64,000 bases of DNA from Ciceribacter thiooxidans (GCF_014126615.1 NZ_CP059896.1:692501-756500); one strand, 5' to 3'. Shown: positions 48,006 to 57,749, numbered from the stretch's first letter. Translations and numbers: made by a program. Notes: generated by a model from the sequence alone, not told the origin.

Positions 48006-49118
48006 ATGAAGCGCAAGATCCTCCTCTCAACCGTGGCAGTGGCTGCTCTCGTCGGTGCCGCCGCTGCGTTTCTCCTGCTTCCATCCACGAACAGAGATGC
48101 GGAGGCGGCAGATCCCCGCAGTCTGCCTCCGCTCGTCAGCGTGACGAAGGTCAAGACCCCGGATACCGCGAACCGAAGCTTCACCGGCACGGTTGCTGCC
48201 CGGGTGCAGAGCGATCTCGGCTTTCGGGTTCCCGGAAAGATCGTCGAACGGCTTGTCGGCCTTGGCGAAGAAGTCAAAGCCGGGCAGCCATTGATGCGGG
48301 TTGATGACACCGATCTGCGCCTTGCCCTGTCGGCAAAGCGCAACGTTGTTGCTGCTGCCAGGGCAACATTCGTTCAGGTACAGGCCGACGAGCGGCGATA
48401 TGCCGCCCTCGTCAAGAACGGCCTGGCAGCGTCTCCGCAGAAATACGAACAGTCGAAGGCTGCGCTCGATACTGCGACCGCCCAGCTCGCCGCGGCCGAA
48501 GCAGAGGCGAAGGTCGCCGAGAACGAAGCTGCATACGCAGTTCTCGTGGCAGACGCGGATGGCACGATCGTCGAGACGCTCGGCGAACCGGGGCAGGTGG
48601 TCTCGGCGGGCCAGCCGGTCGTCCGGCTTGCGAAGGCAGGTCCTCGCGAAGCGCTCGTCTGGTTGCCCGAAAATCTCCGACCCGATGTCGGCGCCGTCGC
48701 GAAGGCAAAGATCTATGGCCATGGTACCGAAGAGGAGGCGGCGCTCAGACAGATTTCCGACGCTGCCGATCCTCAGACCCGGACCTATGAGACACGCTGG
48801 GTCTTGCAGGGGGCTGCGGCGTCCGCGCCGCTCGGGGCAACGGTCACGATCAGCCTGCAGAACGAAGCGGCACAGTCGCATGCCGAAGTTCCCGTCGGCG
48901 CACTGCTGGATGACGGCATCCGCATGGGCGTCTGGGTTTTGGACGGGCAGACTTCCAGTGTGCATTTCCGGGAAGTGAAGGTCGAGCGGATCGGCGAGGA
49001 GAAGGCCGTCGTCTCAAATCTGATGACCGGGGAGGTCATCGTCGCCCTTGGCGCGCATCTGCTTCAGGACGGCGCAAGCGTGCGCACCGGCGTGGAGAAG
49101 CCAGAGGCGGCAAACTGA
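48006..49118 (+). CDS. RND efflux periplasmic adaptor (HlyD/MFP family)
   Basis: This 370-residue adaptor has a membrane/lipid-anchor-like N-terminus (MKRKILLSTVAVAALVGAAAAFLLL) without a lipobox Cys. A lipoyl/barrel-sandwich domain (RVPGKIVERLVGLGEEVKAGQPLMRVD) is split by a coiled-coil hairpin rich in Ala/Glu (about 90-150). The second lipoyl half (ADGTIVETLGEPGQVVSAGQPVVRLA) follows. It bridges the pump to an outer-membrane channel not encoded here. It overlaps the pump start by one base (ATGA-type junction at 49118). Confidence 0.93.
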   Translation: MKRKILLSTVAVAALVGAAAAFLLLPSTNRDAEAADPRSLPPLVSVTKVKTPDTANRSFTGTVAARVQSDLGFRVPGKIVERLVGLGEEVKAGQPLMRVDDTDLRLALSAKRNVVAAARATFVQVQADERRYAALVKNGLAASPQKYEQSKAALDTATAQLAAAEAEAKVAENEAAYAVLVADADGTIVETLGEPGQVVSAGQPVVRLAKAGPREALVWLPENLRPDVGAVAKAKIYGHGTEEEAALRQISDAADPQTRTYETRWVLQGAAASAPLGATVTISLQNEAAQSHAEVPVGALLDDGIRMGVWVLDGQTSSVHFREVKVERIGEEKAVVSNLMTGEVIVALGAHLLQDGASVRTGVEKPEAAN

Positions 49119-52100
49119 TGAGCTTCAATCTCTCCGCTCTCGCCGTTCGTGAGCGAGCCGTCACCCTCTTCTTCATTATCCTGCTGGCCGCTGCCGGCGC
49201 CTATGCCTTCGTCAAGCTCGGCCGAGCCGAAGACCCCTCGTTCACGATCAAGACACTCACGGTTACGTCCGTCTGGCCGGGCGCGACCGCACGTGAGATG
49301 CAGGATCTCGTCGCAGAGCCGCTCGAAAAGAGGATACAGGAGCTGACCTGGTACGATCGTGTGGAAACGACGACGCGGCCGGGCTACGCCTTCCTGACCG
49401 TCACGCTCAAGGACAATACTCCAGCTTCAGCCGTCGAAGGGGAATTCTATCAGGCGCGCAAGAAACTCGGTGACGAAGCCCGAAATCTTCCCGCCGGGGT
49501 CATCGGTCCTTTCGTCAACGACGAGTATTCTGACGTCAGTTTCGCCCTCTATGCCCTGAAGGCGAAGGGCATGGCGATGCGCGACCTCGTGCGGCAGGCC
49601 GAGACGATCCGTCAGGACATGCTTCACGTCCCGGGTGTGAAAAAGATCAACATTCTCGGTGAGCACCCCGAACAGATCTTCGTCGAATTTTCCTATTCCA
49701 AGCTGGCAACGCTCGGGATCTCGGCGCAGGACATCGCGTCTGCCCTGCAGCGGCGGAACACCGTAACCCCCGCAGGATCGATCGATACGCAAGGCCCCCA
49801 GGTCTTCATCCGGTTCGATGGCGCCTACGACAGCGTCGAGTCGATTGCCAATACGCCGATCGTCGCCGCCGGCCGTATCCTCAAGCTGTCGGATTTCGCC
49901 GAGATTCGTCGCGGATACCGGGACCCTCCCACGTATCTCATTCGCCACGACGGCGAGCCCGCCATCATGCTCGGGGTGGTCATGCAACAGGGCTGGAACG
50001 GCCTTGAACTGGGCAAGGCTCTGGAGGAACGGTCCTCGACCATCGCGCAAGCCCTCCCGCTTGGCATGACGCTCGCGAAAGTGAGCGATCAGGCGGTCAA
50101 TATCGAGGAAGCGGTCGGCGAGTTCATGCTGAAATTCGCCATGGCGCTCGGCGTCGTCCTGTTCGTGAGCCTCATCAGCCTCGGCTGGCGCGTCGGTATC
50201 GTCGTCGCCCTTGCCGTTCCGCTGACGCTCGGCGTGGTCTTCCTCATCATGCTGGAGACCGGACGGTTTTTCGACCGCATCACGCTCGGCGCATTGATCC
50301 TGGCGCTCGGCCTCCTCGTTGACGATGCCATCATCGCCATCGAAGTCATGGTGGTGAAGATGGAAGAAGGCATGGACCGCATCAAGGCGGCCGCCTATGC
50401 CTGGAGCCACACGGCCGCCCCGATGCTGTCCGGTACCCTCGTCACCATCATCGGGCTGATGCCGGTCGGCTTTGCCAGGTCCACAGCCGGCGAATATGCC
50501 GGCAACATCTTCTGGATCGTCGGCTTTGCGTTGATCGTCTCGTGGATCGTGGCGGTGATCTTCACGCCCTACCTCGGCGTCAAGATGCTGCCGGCGATCA
50601 AGCCCGTGGAAGGCGGCCACCACGCCATCTACAACACGCCGAATTACCGGCGCCTTCGGGCCTGATCGAATTCGCGGTCCGTCACAAGTTCCTGACCTGT
50701 GGTCTTGTCGGTGTCGCCATGGCCGTCTCGGTCATCGGCATGGGGTCCGTGAAGCAGCAGTTTTTCCCGACGTCGGACCGTCCCGAGGTTCTGGTGGAAG
50801 TGCGCATGCCGGAAGGGACGAGCATCGAGACGACGACCGCAACGGTCGAAAAACTCGAAGGCTGGCTGAAGGAACAGCCCGAAACGAAGATCGCCACCAG
50901 CTATATCGGCCAGGGCGCACCGCGCTTCTTCTTCGCCATGTCGCCGGAACTTCCGGACCCGGCATTCGCCAAGATCGTTGTACTGACGCCGGACGCGGAA
51001 GCACGCGAGGCTCTCAAGCACCGTCTGCGGACGGCAATCGCCAGCGGTCTCGCTCCGGAGGCCTATGTGCGGGTGACGCAACTCGTGTTCGGTCCTTATA
51101 CGCCGTTCCCGGTAGAGTTCCGTCTCATGGGACCGGATCCGGATGAACTGTACAAGATCTCCGAACAGGCTCTCGCGCTCATGAAGACGGTGCCCGATGT
51201 CCGCCAGGCGAACCGCGACTGGGGCAACCGCACACCTGTGCTGCGCTTCATTCCAGATCAGGACCGGCTCAACCTCATCGGCCTTTCTCCGGCAGAGGCT
51301 GCCCAGCAGATGCAGCTGTTGCTGAGCGGGGTTCCGATCACACAGGTGCGCGAAGACATTCGCAATGTCCCCGTGGTGGCGCGCAGTGCCGGCGAAAACA
51401 GGCTCGATCCCTCGCGGCTGGCGGACTTCTCGCTGATGAGCAGGAACGGTCGTCCGGTGCCGCTCGACCAAATCGGTCACTCCGAAATCCGCTTCGAGGA
51501 GCCGGTCATGAAACGCCGTGACCGCACCCCTGTCGTCACGATCCGTTCGGACATCAACGAGGCGATGCAGCCGCCGGAAGTCTCCAAGGAAATCCTGAAG
51601 GCCCTGCAGCCTCTGATCGCCTCGCTACCGCTCGGATACCGGATCGAAATGGGTGGTAACATCGAAGAGTCGCTGAAGGCGAATGTGGCCCTCGCTCAGA
51701 TTTTTCCGGCGATGATTGCCGCCATGCTCATCGTCATCGTCCTGCAGGTTCGCAGCCTGTCGACCATGACGATGGTGATGCTGACCGGGCCACTCGGCCT
51801 CGCGGGCGTCGTTCCGGTCCTGCTCATGTTCAATCAGCCCTTCGGCTTCAACGCCATTCTTGGCTTGATTGGACTAGCCGGCATCCTGATGCGAAACACG
51901 TTGATCCTGACAGAGCAGATCAAGGAAAACCGGGCGGCCGGTCTCGATGACTATCATGCCGTCATCGAAGCGACCGTGCAGAGGACGAGACCCGTCATCC
52001 TGACGGCGCTTGCTGCCGTGCTCGCATTCATTCCGCTGACGCATTCGGTCTTCTGGGGATCGATGGCCTATACACTGATCGGCGGCACGGCCGTCGGAAC

Positions 52101-52230
52101 CGTGATGATCCTGCTGTTCCTGCCGGCACTTTATGCGACCTGGTTCCGTATCAGGCCGCCCAGGGCAGAAGCGTACCGGCATCCCGGCCAAGAGGTTGAT
52201 GGGTCCAAACTAGTAATGGCGGCCGAGTGA
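49118..52230 (+). CDS. RND multidrug efflux permease, interrupted by an apparent frameshift
   Basis: AcrB-type proton/drug antiporters have about 1030 residues and twelve helices. Here the first half runs from ATG 49118 to a TGA at 50663-50665 and the second half continues in another frame to 52230. Adding one G to the GGG run at 50658-50660 restores RRLRGLIEFAVRHKF and one protein of about 1037 residues. Pump words are present on both sides: VWPGATAREMQDLV and LLVDDAIIAIEVMVVKME in the first, QFFPTSDRPEVLVEVRMPEG and GLIGLAGILMRNTLILTEQI in the second. A sequencing error is the simplest reading; a pseudogene is possible. Confidence 0.9.
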
Positions 52231-52407
52231 CCCGATGTCGCGCCGTGACAGCTGGTTCTTCGATTGGATGCGAGCGCTTGGCGATTTCTCTGATCCGGAT
52301 ATCAGCCTGTTGATCGCCGAGAACTGAGCGTCTGGCGCCGTTGTGCAGTTCATCGACATTTTTTGGCTCTTCCCGCTCAACACCCCTTGATTTTTTATAT
52401 TTCGAAT

Positions 52408-52444
52408 GACATCTAAAATCAAAATAGATGTCGATTAACATCTA
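52408..52444. promoter_or_regulatory. Repeated TetR-type half-sites upstream of the SDR gene
   Basis: GACATCTA and TAGATGTC form an inverted repeat (52408-52415 and 52425-52432), followed by AACATCTA at 52437-52444. The half-site equals that of the operator at 47933-47948. The stretch 52231-52525 holds no gene apart from this AT-rich regulatory part. Confidence 0.55.
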
Positions 52445-52525
52445 TAAAGCTTACCGAGGCCTCGCGATGCTTATGACGAGCGGTCGGCCTGGACCAGAAG
52501 ATAGATCGCAGCAAAGGAGGCCGCC

Positions 52526-53338
52526 GTGCCCAAACAGAAAGTTGTCGTGATAACAGGGGCCTCCTCCGGGATCGGCGAGGCAACGGCCCGTCTTCTCGCG
52601 CAGAACGGCTACCGCGTATTCGGCGGCGCGCGTGATCCCGGTCGGGCGAAGCCGATTTCCGGCGTCAGATTCGGGACGCTTGATGTGACCGATGATGCAT
52701 CCGTCGTGGGCTTTGTCGATTGGGTTCTGTCCGAGGCCGGAAAGATCGACATCCTGATCAATAATGCGGGGGTTTCCCTGGCGGGCCCGGTCGAACAGAC
52801 GTCAATTGCCGAAGCAAAGAAGGTCTTTGATGTCAACGTCTTCGGCCCGCTTCGCATGATTCGCGCGATCCTGCCGCCGATGCGGAGTGCGCGCAGCGGT
52901 CTCGTCGTCAATATCAGCTCGGTTCTGGGCTTTCTGCCGGCGCCGTTCATGGGCATCTACGCGAGCACCAAACACGCGCTCGAAGGCATGTCCGAATCTC
53001 TCGATCACGAGATTCGGGATTTCAACGTCCGCGTCATCCTGATGGAACCCACGTTCACGAACACCAATCTCGACGTCAACGCGGCGAAGACGGAGGCGCC
53101 CTTGGGCGTTTATGCCAGCCAGGCCGAGGCGACGATGAAGACCGTTGTGGCGCAAATCAAGTCTGCACCGGGTCCAGAACTCGTCGCAGAGAAGATCCTT
53201 GCGGCTCTCCAGGGCTCGTACAAGATGCGTCAGCCCGTAGGACATCAGGCAACTCTTCTCAGCCGTCTGCGCCGGTTCGTGCCGGCAAAGGGCTTCGACG
53301 GAAGCCTGCGAAAGTCGTTCGGTTTCCGCAAGGCCTGA
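52526..53338 (+). CDS. Short-chain dehydrogenase/reductase
   Basis: This 270-residue classical SDR has the cofactor motif TGASSGIGEAT, NNAGVSLAG, catalytic Ser in NISSVLGF and YASTKHALEG (Tyr-x3-Lys). It starts with GTG 52526 after AAAGGAGG. The substrate is unknown. SDR genes of this kind are often found beside TetR-RND efflux genes; shared operator words support joint control here. Confidence 0.9.
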   Translation: MPKQKVVVITGASSGIGEATARLLAQNGYRVFGGARDPGRAKPISGVRFGTLDVTDDASVVGFVDWVLSEAGKIDILINNAGVSLAGPVEQTSIAEAKKVFDVNVFGPLRMIRAILPPMRSARSGLVVNISSVLGFLPAPFMGIYASTKHALEGMSESLDHEIRDFNVRVILMEPTFTNTNLDVNAAKTEAPLGVYASQAEATMKTVVAQIKSAPGPELVAEKILAALQGSYKMRQPVGHQATLLSRLRRFVPAKGFDGSLRKSFGFRKA

Positions 53339-53574
53339 CTTGCGGAGAACGCGTTGTCAAAACCGGTCCGCCGGCACAGTACTCGCGAGAGGCGTCTTAA
53401 TCTGCCGAACCGGAACGCGGCGAAGGATCGAACGGCGGAGCTCTCCGATCCTTCGGGAATTCTCCCAAGCGGTATCGGACCTGCACTGCACCGACATCTT
53501 CGTCCGGGAACACCCGGCGATATTCCACTCGGGGAACGCCGCGCGTTCAGCGGAAGGAACGGGCTTGAATAGCC

Positions 53575-53602
53575 GATGAGCCGGGGAGGGCCCCGGCTCA
53601 TC
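53575..53602. other. Strong hairpin beyond the OMP remnant
   Basis: GATGAGCCGGGG and CCCCGGCTCATC make a perfect 12-bp stem around AGGG. No T-tract follows on either strand, so it may be a decayed terminator of the remnant at 53656-53763 or of the SDR gene. Confidence 0.5.
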
Positions 53603-53655
53603 GTGATCGCCGTTCTGGTGCTGGAGGTCTGGACGATCGAGGGGCGTATTCGGCC

Positions 53656-53763
53656 CTAGAACTTGTAGCTCCCGCCGACGAGAACCTTGTGCTGGGTCGC
53701 CCCGAAATCCCCGATTGCCGAGCCGAAACCCTTCTTCTCGAAGTCGGAGTACCGATCCTCTCA
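53656..53763 (-). pseudogene. C-terminal remnant of an outer-membrane beta-barrel protein
   Basis: On the minus strand about 34 codons read RYSDFEKKGFGSAIGDFG and then TQHKVLVGGSYKF plus stop, the typical last two strands of an Omp25-type barrel ending in Phe. A TGA lies directly upstream in the same frame and no further barrel sequence is found. It appears to be the leftover end of a porin-like gene truncated by rearrangement. Confidence 0.7.
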
Positions 53764-54090
53764 TCAGGATATTGTCGAGCGGTCGCCTGCTGCGTGCCTA
53801 CATCACGAAGCAATAACCGAACGCGATGAACGTATGGGCGACCTTCTCCTTGCTCGCGGCGTCCAGGGTCGGAGTCGAAAAGGGTGCCGATGCACTTCTC
53901 GCCGAGCTGAGATGACGGGGCGAGCGGACCAGACGCGATCCGCACTGTTCCAGCGTCCGCTTCCCTCCGCTCGCGCGGGACCGCAATCGTCAGCAACACG
54001 ATCGAACAGGATGCCCGGTTCTTGTCCGATTTCGGCCATCGCATGTCCATCCGGCCCGTCTATCCTGTTTCCGGACCAAAGGAGATCGAG
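53764..54090. other. Spacer without a convincing gene
   Basis: Several frames stay open on both strands, but their translations are Arg/Ser/Pro-rich like off-frame reads and lack ribosome-binding sites. The minus frame ending KEKVAHTFIAFGYCFVM near 53803 could be a second decayed gene end. I cannot assign anything more. Confidence 0.4.
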
Positions 54091-54312
54091 ATGTCCGACA
54101 CCGAATTCACCATTGCCCGCATTCTTCGCGATCCGCTCATCCGGCAGGTTCTGCGTGCCGACCGTACATCGCTCTTCGACTTCGCGCGCCTGCTTCGAGA
54201 GAACGCGATTCGGATTCGCAGCGCCTCGACGTCTTCGAGGCTGATTGTGCAGCCCATGCCTTCCGATCGTCGTGACCAGGACCGGCGATCGCAACAAAGC
54301 GCAACACGATAG
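54091..54312 (+). CDS. Small hypothetical protein
   Basis: This 73-residue protein starts at ATG 54091 with AAAGGAG 7 bp upstream. The first half (MSDTEFTIARILRDPLIRQV, LRADRTSLFDFARLLREN) looks like a compact helical unit. The basic, Gln-rich tail is disordered-looking. It resembles small rhizobial hypothetical proteins, but no function is known to me. It lies upstream of the receiver-like gene. Confidence 0.6.
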   Translation: MSDTEFTIARILRDPLIRQVLRADRTSLFDFARLLRENAIRIRSASTSSRLIVQPMPSDRRDQDRRSQQSATR

Positions 54313-54376
54313 AACACCAGTTGACATCGAACCGGCTATTGACAGGTGCCTGACAGTCACAGAGGGCATTCTCTCA

Positions 54377-54745
54377 ATGCATACATATTCCGCCGTGGCC
54401 GACCGACTGCAGGTTCTGGTCTGCCTGTCCAACCCCAGAGGGCTGTTGCTCGTGAATGAAATACTGACCCGGGAAGGCTTTGCGGTTACGACGGCAAGTA
54501 CTCTGGGCAAATTCGAGGATGCGATGCGGTTGGGCGGGTTCAGGGCGATTGTGACGGCGACCGAGGCTATCGGCGCGATCCGGGAGATAATGAGACTGTC
54601 GGTCGTCAATATCCGGGCGTCCATCCGCGGATGGGTGGACGCGCAGACGGGCGATCGTAGCTGTCTGTTCGACAGGGCGGCCTTTGTGGCCGGGCTCCGG
54701 AGCGCCACCGGAAGCGGCCTCGTCGGACCGGGTACGAGCCGATGA
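54377..54745 (+). CDS. Receiver-like protein of unknown function
   Basis: This is a 122-residue protein. Residues about 10-75 (RLQVLVCLSNPRGLLLVNEIL, TREGFAVTTASTLGKFEDAM, FRAIVTATEAIG) follow the alternating beta/alpha pattern of response-regulator receivers. The phosphoacceptor Asp of the third strand is not evident (IVTATEA) and no output domain follows. The start is supported by AGAGGG upstream, and the stop overlaps the next start (ATGA at 54742), so translation is coupled to the membrane hydrolase gene. The receiver fold is an inference from pattern. Confidence 0.55.
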   Translation: MHTYSAVADRLQVLVCLSNPRGLLLVNEILTREGFAVTTASTLGKFEDAMRLGGFRAIVTATEAIGAIREIMRLSVVNIRASIRGWVDAQTGDRSCLFDRAAFVAGLRSATGSGLVGPGTSR

Positions 54746-55929
54746 CCGGGAGGCATGCGATTCCGGTCGCAAAAGCGAACCAGCCCGAGCATATCGGCAA
54801 GCGGATCGTCCTGCACTTTCCCGGTTTCGAGCCGCTCGATGCGCATAAGCATCGCCAGCGCTACGAGCGTTCGCTGCGAAAGACGACGACGGTCTGGGGT
54901 TTTTCAGCCGACGCAGGCCCGATCCGCGGACCAGGCTCCAGCCGGTATTTCGACGTCGCGAGCCAAGGCGCAACGTGGTGCACGTCGAGCCGCATTCATA
55001 TCTTCGATCACAACGACATCGTCGAGCAACTGAACGGAAGGCCGCTTGCCCGGCGGCTGGCCCTTGGGTTCAGCAGTGCCGCTCGCGTCGTTCTCGGAGG
55101 TGGCGCTTTTGCCTATTTCCGGCACGCCTGGCGCTTCGGCCTGTTCTTCGTCTTTCCATTCCTGCTTGTCGGGCTGGCCATGGCGGCGAGCCTTGTGATC
55201 GCCGCATATCCGCAGTGGCTTGGCCTTGACCCGTGGCACTATCCGCTGGCGATCGTGCTTGCCTACGCCTTCTTCTTCTCGATTTTCCTTCCGTGGTCGG
55301 ATCGGTTTCACACCCTGCATCTGTTCTCCGACTGGGAGATGGCGGTCGCCCTGGCGCGCCTCGACCGGCCCGAGGTTCTCGCCTGGCTCGAGGACTGTGC
55401 GGCGTCGGTGAGGGCGGCGCTCTCCGGGGAGGCGGACGAATATGTCATCAGCTCCCACAGCATGGGTTCGAGCGTCGCCGTGCATGTCCTCGGCATGCTG
55501 CTCGAAAGGGAACCGGAACTGCTCAAGGGAAAGCGCGTGGTCTTTGTCACGCTCGGAGGAGCGGTTCTGCAATGCGCCCTGCTGCGCCCCGCCGAGGTGT
55601 TGCGGGCGCGCGTGGGCGTGATTGCGCGGACGAAGGAAATATCATGGCTGGACATCCAGTGCCTGACGGACGCGGTCAACTTCTACAGGTCGAAGGTGGT
55701 TGCGCTCGCTGGGCATCCGGATGCCCCCCAGGCAAAAATCGCGTTCGTCCGTATCAAGCACATGCTGTCCGCGGAGCGCTACCGGCGGATCAAGCGGGAC
55801 CTGTTGCGCGTCCACCGGCAATACGTTCTCGACAGCGACCGGCGCGCATCCTTCGACTTTTCGCTGATGACGGCCGGACCACTTCCCGCCGTGTCGTTCG
55901 CAAACGACATCCGCGCTCACATGCCGTAG
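54742..55929 (+). CDS. Membrane-embedded alpha/beta-hydrolase-like protein
   Basis: This is a 395-residue protein. The N-terminal part contains VLHFPGFEPLDAHKHRQRY. Two or three helices (RFGLFFVFPFLLVGLAMAAS and WHYPLAIVLAYAFFFSIFLPW) occupy about residues 130-187. A later soluble part has a lipase-like nucleophile elbow in VISSHSMGSSVAVHVLG (about 233-249). The classical GxSxG is SHSMG here. The rest has no clear motif. It is coupled to the receiver-like gene. It could be a lipid esterase; the substrate is unknown. Confidence 0.7.
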   Translation: MTGRHAIPVAKANQPEHIGKRIVLHFPGFEPLDAHKHRQRYERSLRKTTTVWGFSADAGPIRGPGSSRYFDVASQGATWCTSSRIHIFDHNDIVEQLNGRPLARRLALGFSSAARVVLGGGAFAYFRHAWRFGLFFVFPFLLVGLAMAASLVIAAYPQWLGLDPWHYPLAIVLAYAFFFSIFLPWSDRFHTLHLFSDWEMAVALARLDRPEVLAWLEDCAASVRAALSGEADEYVISSHSMGSSVAVHVLGMLLEREPELLKGKRVVFVTLGGAVLQCALLRPAEVLRARVGVIARTKEISWLDIQCLTDAVNFYRSKVVALAGHPDAPQAKIAFVRIKHMLSAERYRRIKRDLLRVHRQYVLDSDRRASFDFSLMTAGPLPAVSFANDIRAHMP

Positions 55930-56173
55930 CTTGACCGTGAAAATCCGGTTCCGAGATGTCTCGTAACGTCTTCCCCCACGGTTGACGCATCAAAGCGCGG
56001 AAGGTGGGGGAGCGCAAGAGAAGCAATGAAGACGCCTCGAGCGGACGTCAAAGAAGGCGCGACGCCTATTTGGCAGTGTGACCGGATTTTCGTTTTTCCG
56101 AAATCGCGTGTCAAAAAATTCCGGAAATTCGCGGACGGCTATAGGGACAAATTGTTACCTATGTGTGCGGGTC

Positions 56174-56315
56174 GGACAGAAAGGAAACCGAACTGCCGGA
56201 TGCCGCGGCGGCAAACCGCGCGTGAACACATCGTCATAGCCAGCGGCCATGCCGCCGAAGGGCGAGGGCGACACGCCATATCTCTGAAAATAAAGGAAAA
56301 TTGGTAGCGGGAGAG
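56174..56315. repeat. Right copy of the tRNA-Met flanking sequence (att-like)
   Basis: These 142 bp match 40441-40582 and run into the last 14 bp of the intact tRNA-Met gene, so the copy covers the tRNA 3' end plus about 128 bp downstream of it. It marks the right edge of the accessory stretch. Confidence 0.8.
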
Positions 56316-56378
56316 GGACTTGAACCCCCGACACGCGGATTATGATTCCGCTGCTCTAACCACCTGAGCTACCCCGCC
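56302..56378 (-). tRNA. tRNA-Met (CAT), elongator type
   Basis: The reverse strand folds as a normal tRNA. The acceptor GGCGGGG pairs with the 3' strand TCCCGCT, with encoded ACCA at the end. The D-arm is GCTC/GAGC. The anticodon stem GCGGA/TCCGC encloses ATCATAA, giving anticodon CAT, and the T-arm loop is TTCAAGT. The G1-U72 pair and A73 fit elongator methionine; a lysidine-modified tRNA-Ile cannot be fully excluded by sequence alone. Confidence 0.95.
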
Positions 56379-56430
56379 ACAGGCACCGTGAAGAGGTCGT
56401 TTCGACCACCCCGGCGTCAGGATGTGCGGC

Positions 56431-56459
56431 TTATAAGGTGCCGCTCCCGTTGGTGTCAA
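56431..56459 (-). promoter_or_regulatory. Sigma-70 promoter of tRNA-Met
   Basis: On the minus strand TTGACA (56459-56454), a 17-bp spacer and TTATAA (56436-56431) are near consensus, about 53 bp before the tRNA 5' end. Confidence 0.8.
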
Positions 56460-56487
56460 GCGCCCCATTGTCTTTTTGGGGCGCTTT
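56459..56487. terminator. Terminator downstream of mnmA
   Basis: AGCGCCCCA and TGGGGCGCT arms form a hairpin with a T-run on the plus strand. It lies between the mnmA stop and the tRNA promoter and probably ends the mnmA transcript. Confidence 0.65.
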
Positions 56488-56552
56488 TGCAGTCTCGTTC
56501 GCCGGCGGCCTTTTGCGGCCATCCGGAGCGGCGTTTTCCGATGCTTTCGTCC

Positions 56553-57749
56553 TCAGGCGGCGGCAGGCGCCGAAAGCAGCGCCTTCAGCGAGGCCTCCGC
56601 CGGGGCCGATCGTTCGGAGCGTTCGATGAAGCCGCCGCCATAGACGCGGGCGTCGGGGCCGGGGGCCGAATAGAGCACGCAGGCCTGTCCCGGGGCGATG
56701 CCGGCCTCGCCGATTTCGAGGTCGACATAGACGCCCTTGTCGTCGGCGTGCAACACCGCCGGTGCCGGCGGGCGGGTCGAGCGGACCTTGGCGAAGCAGG
56801 CGAAGCCGTCGGCGGCTTCTTCGCGAAGCGTCCGGTCGCCGAGCCAGTTGATGTCGCGGAGGTATACCCGGCGGGTGTCGAGCGCCTCCTTCGGACCGAC
56901 GATCACGCGCCGCGAGCGGGCGTCGAGATAGACGACGTAGAGCGGCTCGCCGGTCGCGACGCCGAGGCCCTTCCGCTGGCCGATCGTGTAGTGGAGGATG
57001 CCCTCGTGATGGCCGAGCACGCGGCCGTCCATGTGCACGATGTCGCCGCCGAGCGCCGAATCCGGCCGGAGCTTGGTGATGATGTCGGCATACTTGCCCT
57101 GCGGCACGAAGCAGATGTCCTGGCTGTCGGCCTTCTTGGCGACGACGAGCCCCATTTCCTCGGCAAGCGCGCGGGTTTCGGCCTTGGAGAGGCCGCCGAG
57201 CGGGAAGCGCAGGTAATCGATCTGTTCCTGCGTCGTCGCGAACAGGAAGTAGCTCTGGTCGCGCTCGCTGTCGACCGGACGGAAGAGCGCGCGGTGGCCG
57301 GGATCGTTCGCCAGCGGTATCGCCCGCGAGCGGATATAGTGACCGGTCGCCAGCGCATCGGCGCCGAGTTCTTTGGCGGTCGCAAGCAAGTCGGCGAACT
57401 TGACCGTCTGGTTGCAGGCCACACAGGGGATCGGCGTCTCGCCGGCGACATAGCTTTCCATGAACGGGTTGATCACCGTGTCGCGGAAGCGCTGTTCGTA
57501 GTCGAGCACGTAATGCGGGATGCCGAGCGTCTCGCAGACGCGGCGGGCATCGTCGATGTCCTGTCCGGCGCAGCACGAGCCGGCGCGGTGGACGGCGGCG
57601 CCATGATCGTAGAGCTGCAACGTGATGCCGAGGACATCGTAGCCCTCGCGCTTCAGGATGCCGGCGACGACGGAGCTGTCGACCCCTCCCGACATGGCAA
57701 CGACGACGCGCGTATCTTCGGGCCTCTTGTAAAAATCCAATGTGTTCAC
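56553..57749 (-). CDS. mnmA: tRNA-specific 2-thiouridylase MnmA
   Basis: MnmA adds sulfur to U34 of tRNAs for Lys, Glu and Gln. The 398-residue protein has the PP-loop [12 protein letters not shown], the first catalytic Cys in [13 protein letters not shown] and the second in [13 protein letters not shown]. The ATG at 57749 ([17 protein letters not shown]) is taken as the start. It is monocistronic and diverges from the epimerase gene. Confidence 0.95.
   Translation of the reverse strand: MNTLDFYKRPEDTRVVVAMSGGVDSSVVAGILKREGYDVLGITLQLYDHGAAVHRAGSCCAGQDIDDARRVCETLGIPHYVLDYEQRFRDTVINPFMESYVAGETPIPCVACNQTVKFADLLATAKELGADALATGHYIRSRAIPLANDPGHRALFRPVDSERDQSYFLFATTQEQIDYLRFPLGGLSKAETRALAEEMGLVVAKKADSQDICFVPQGKYADIITKLRPDSALGGDIVHMDGRVLGHHEGILHYTIGQRKGLGVATGEPLYVVYLDARSRRVIVGPKEALDTRRVYLRDINWLGDRTLREEAADGFACFAKVRSTRPPAPAVLHADDKGVYVDLEIGEAGIAPGQACVLYSAPGPDARVYGGGFIERSERSAPAEASLKALLSAPAAA

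Noticed and set aside
53687..54244. 185-residue plus-strand frame in the spacer before the small hypothetical gene
   Set aside because: Arg/Ser/Pro-rich, no ribosome-binding site, overlaps the OMP remnant and the better-supported gene at 54091.
53803..54852. 349-residue minus-strand frame
   Set aside because: Antisense to two coupled genes with good starts; no motif.
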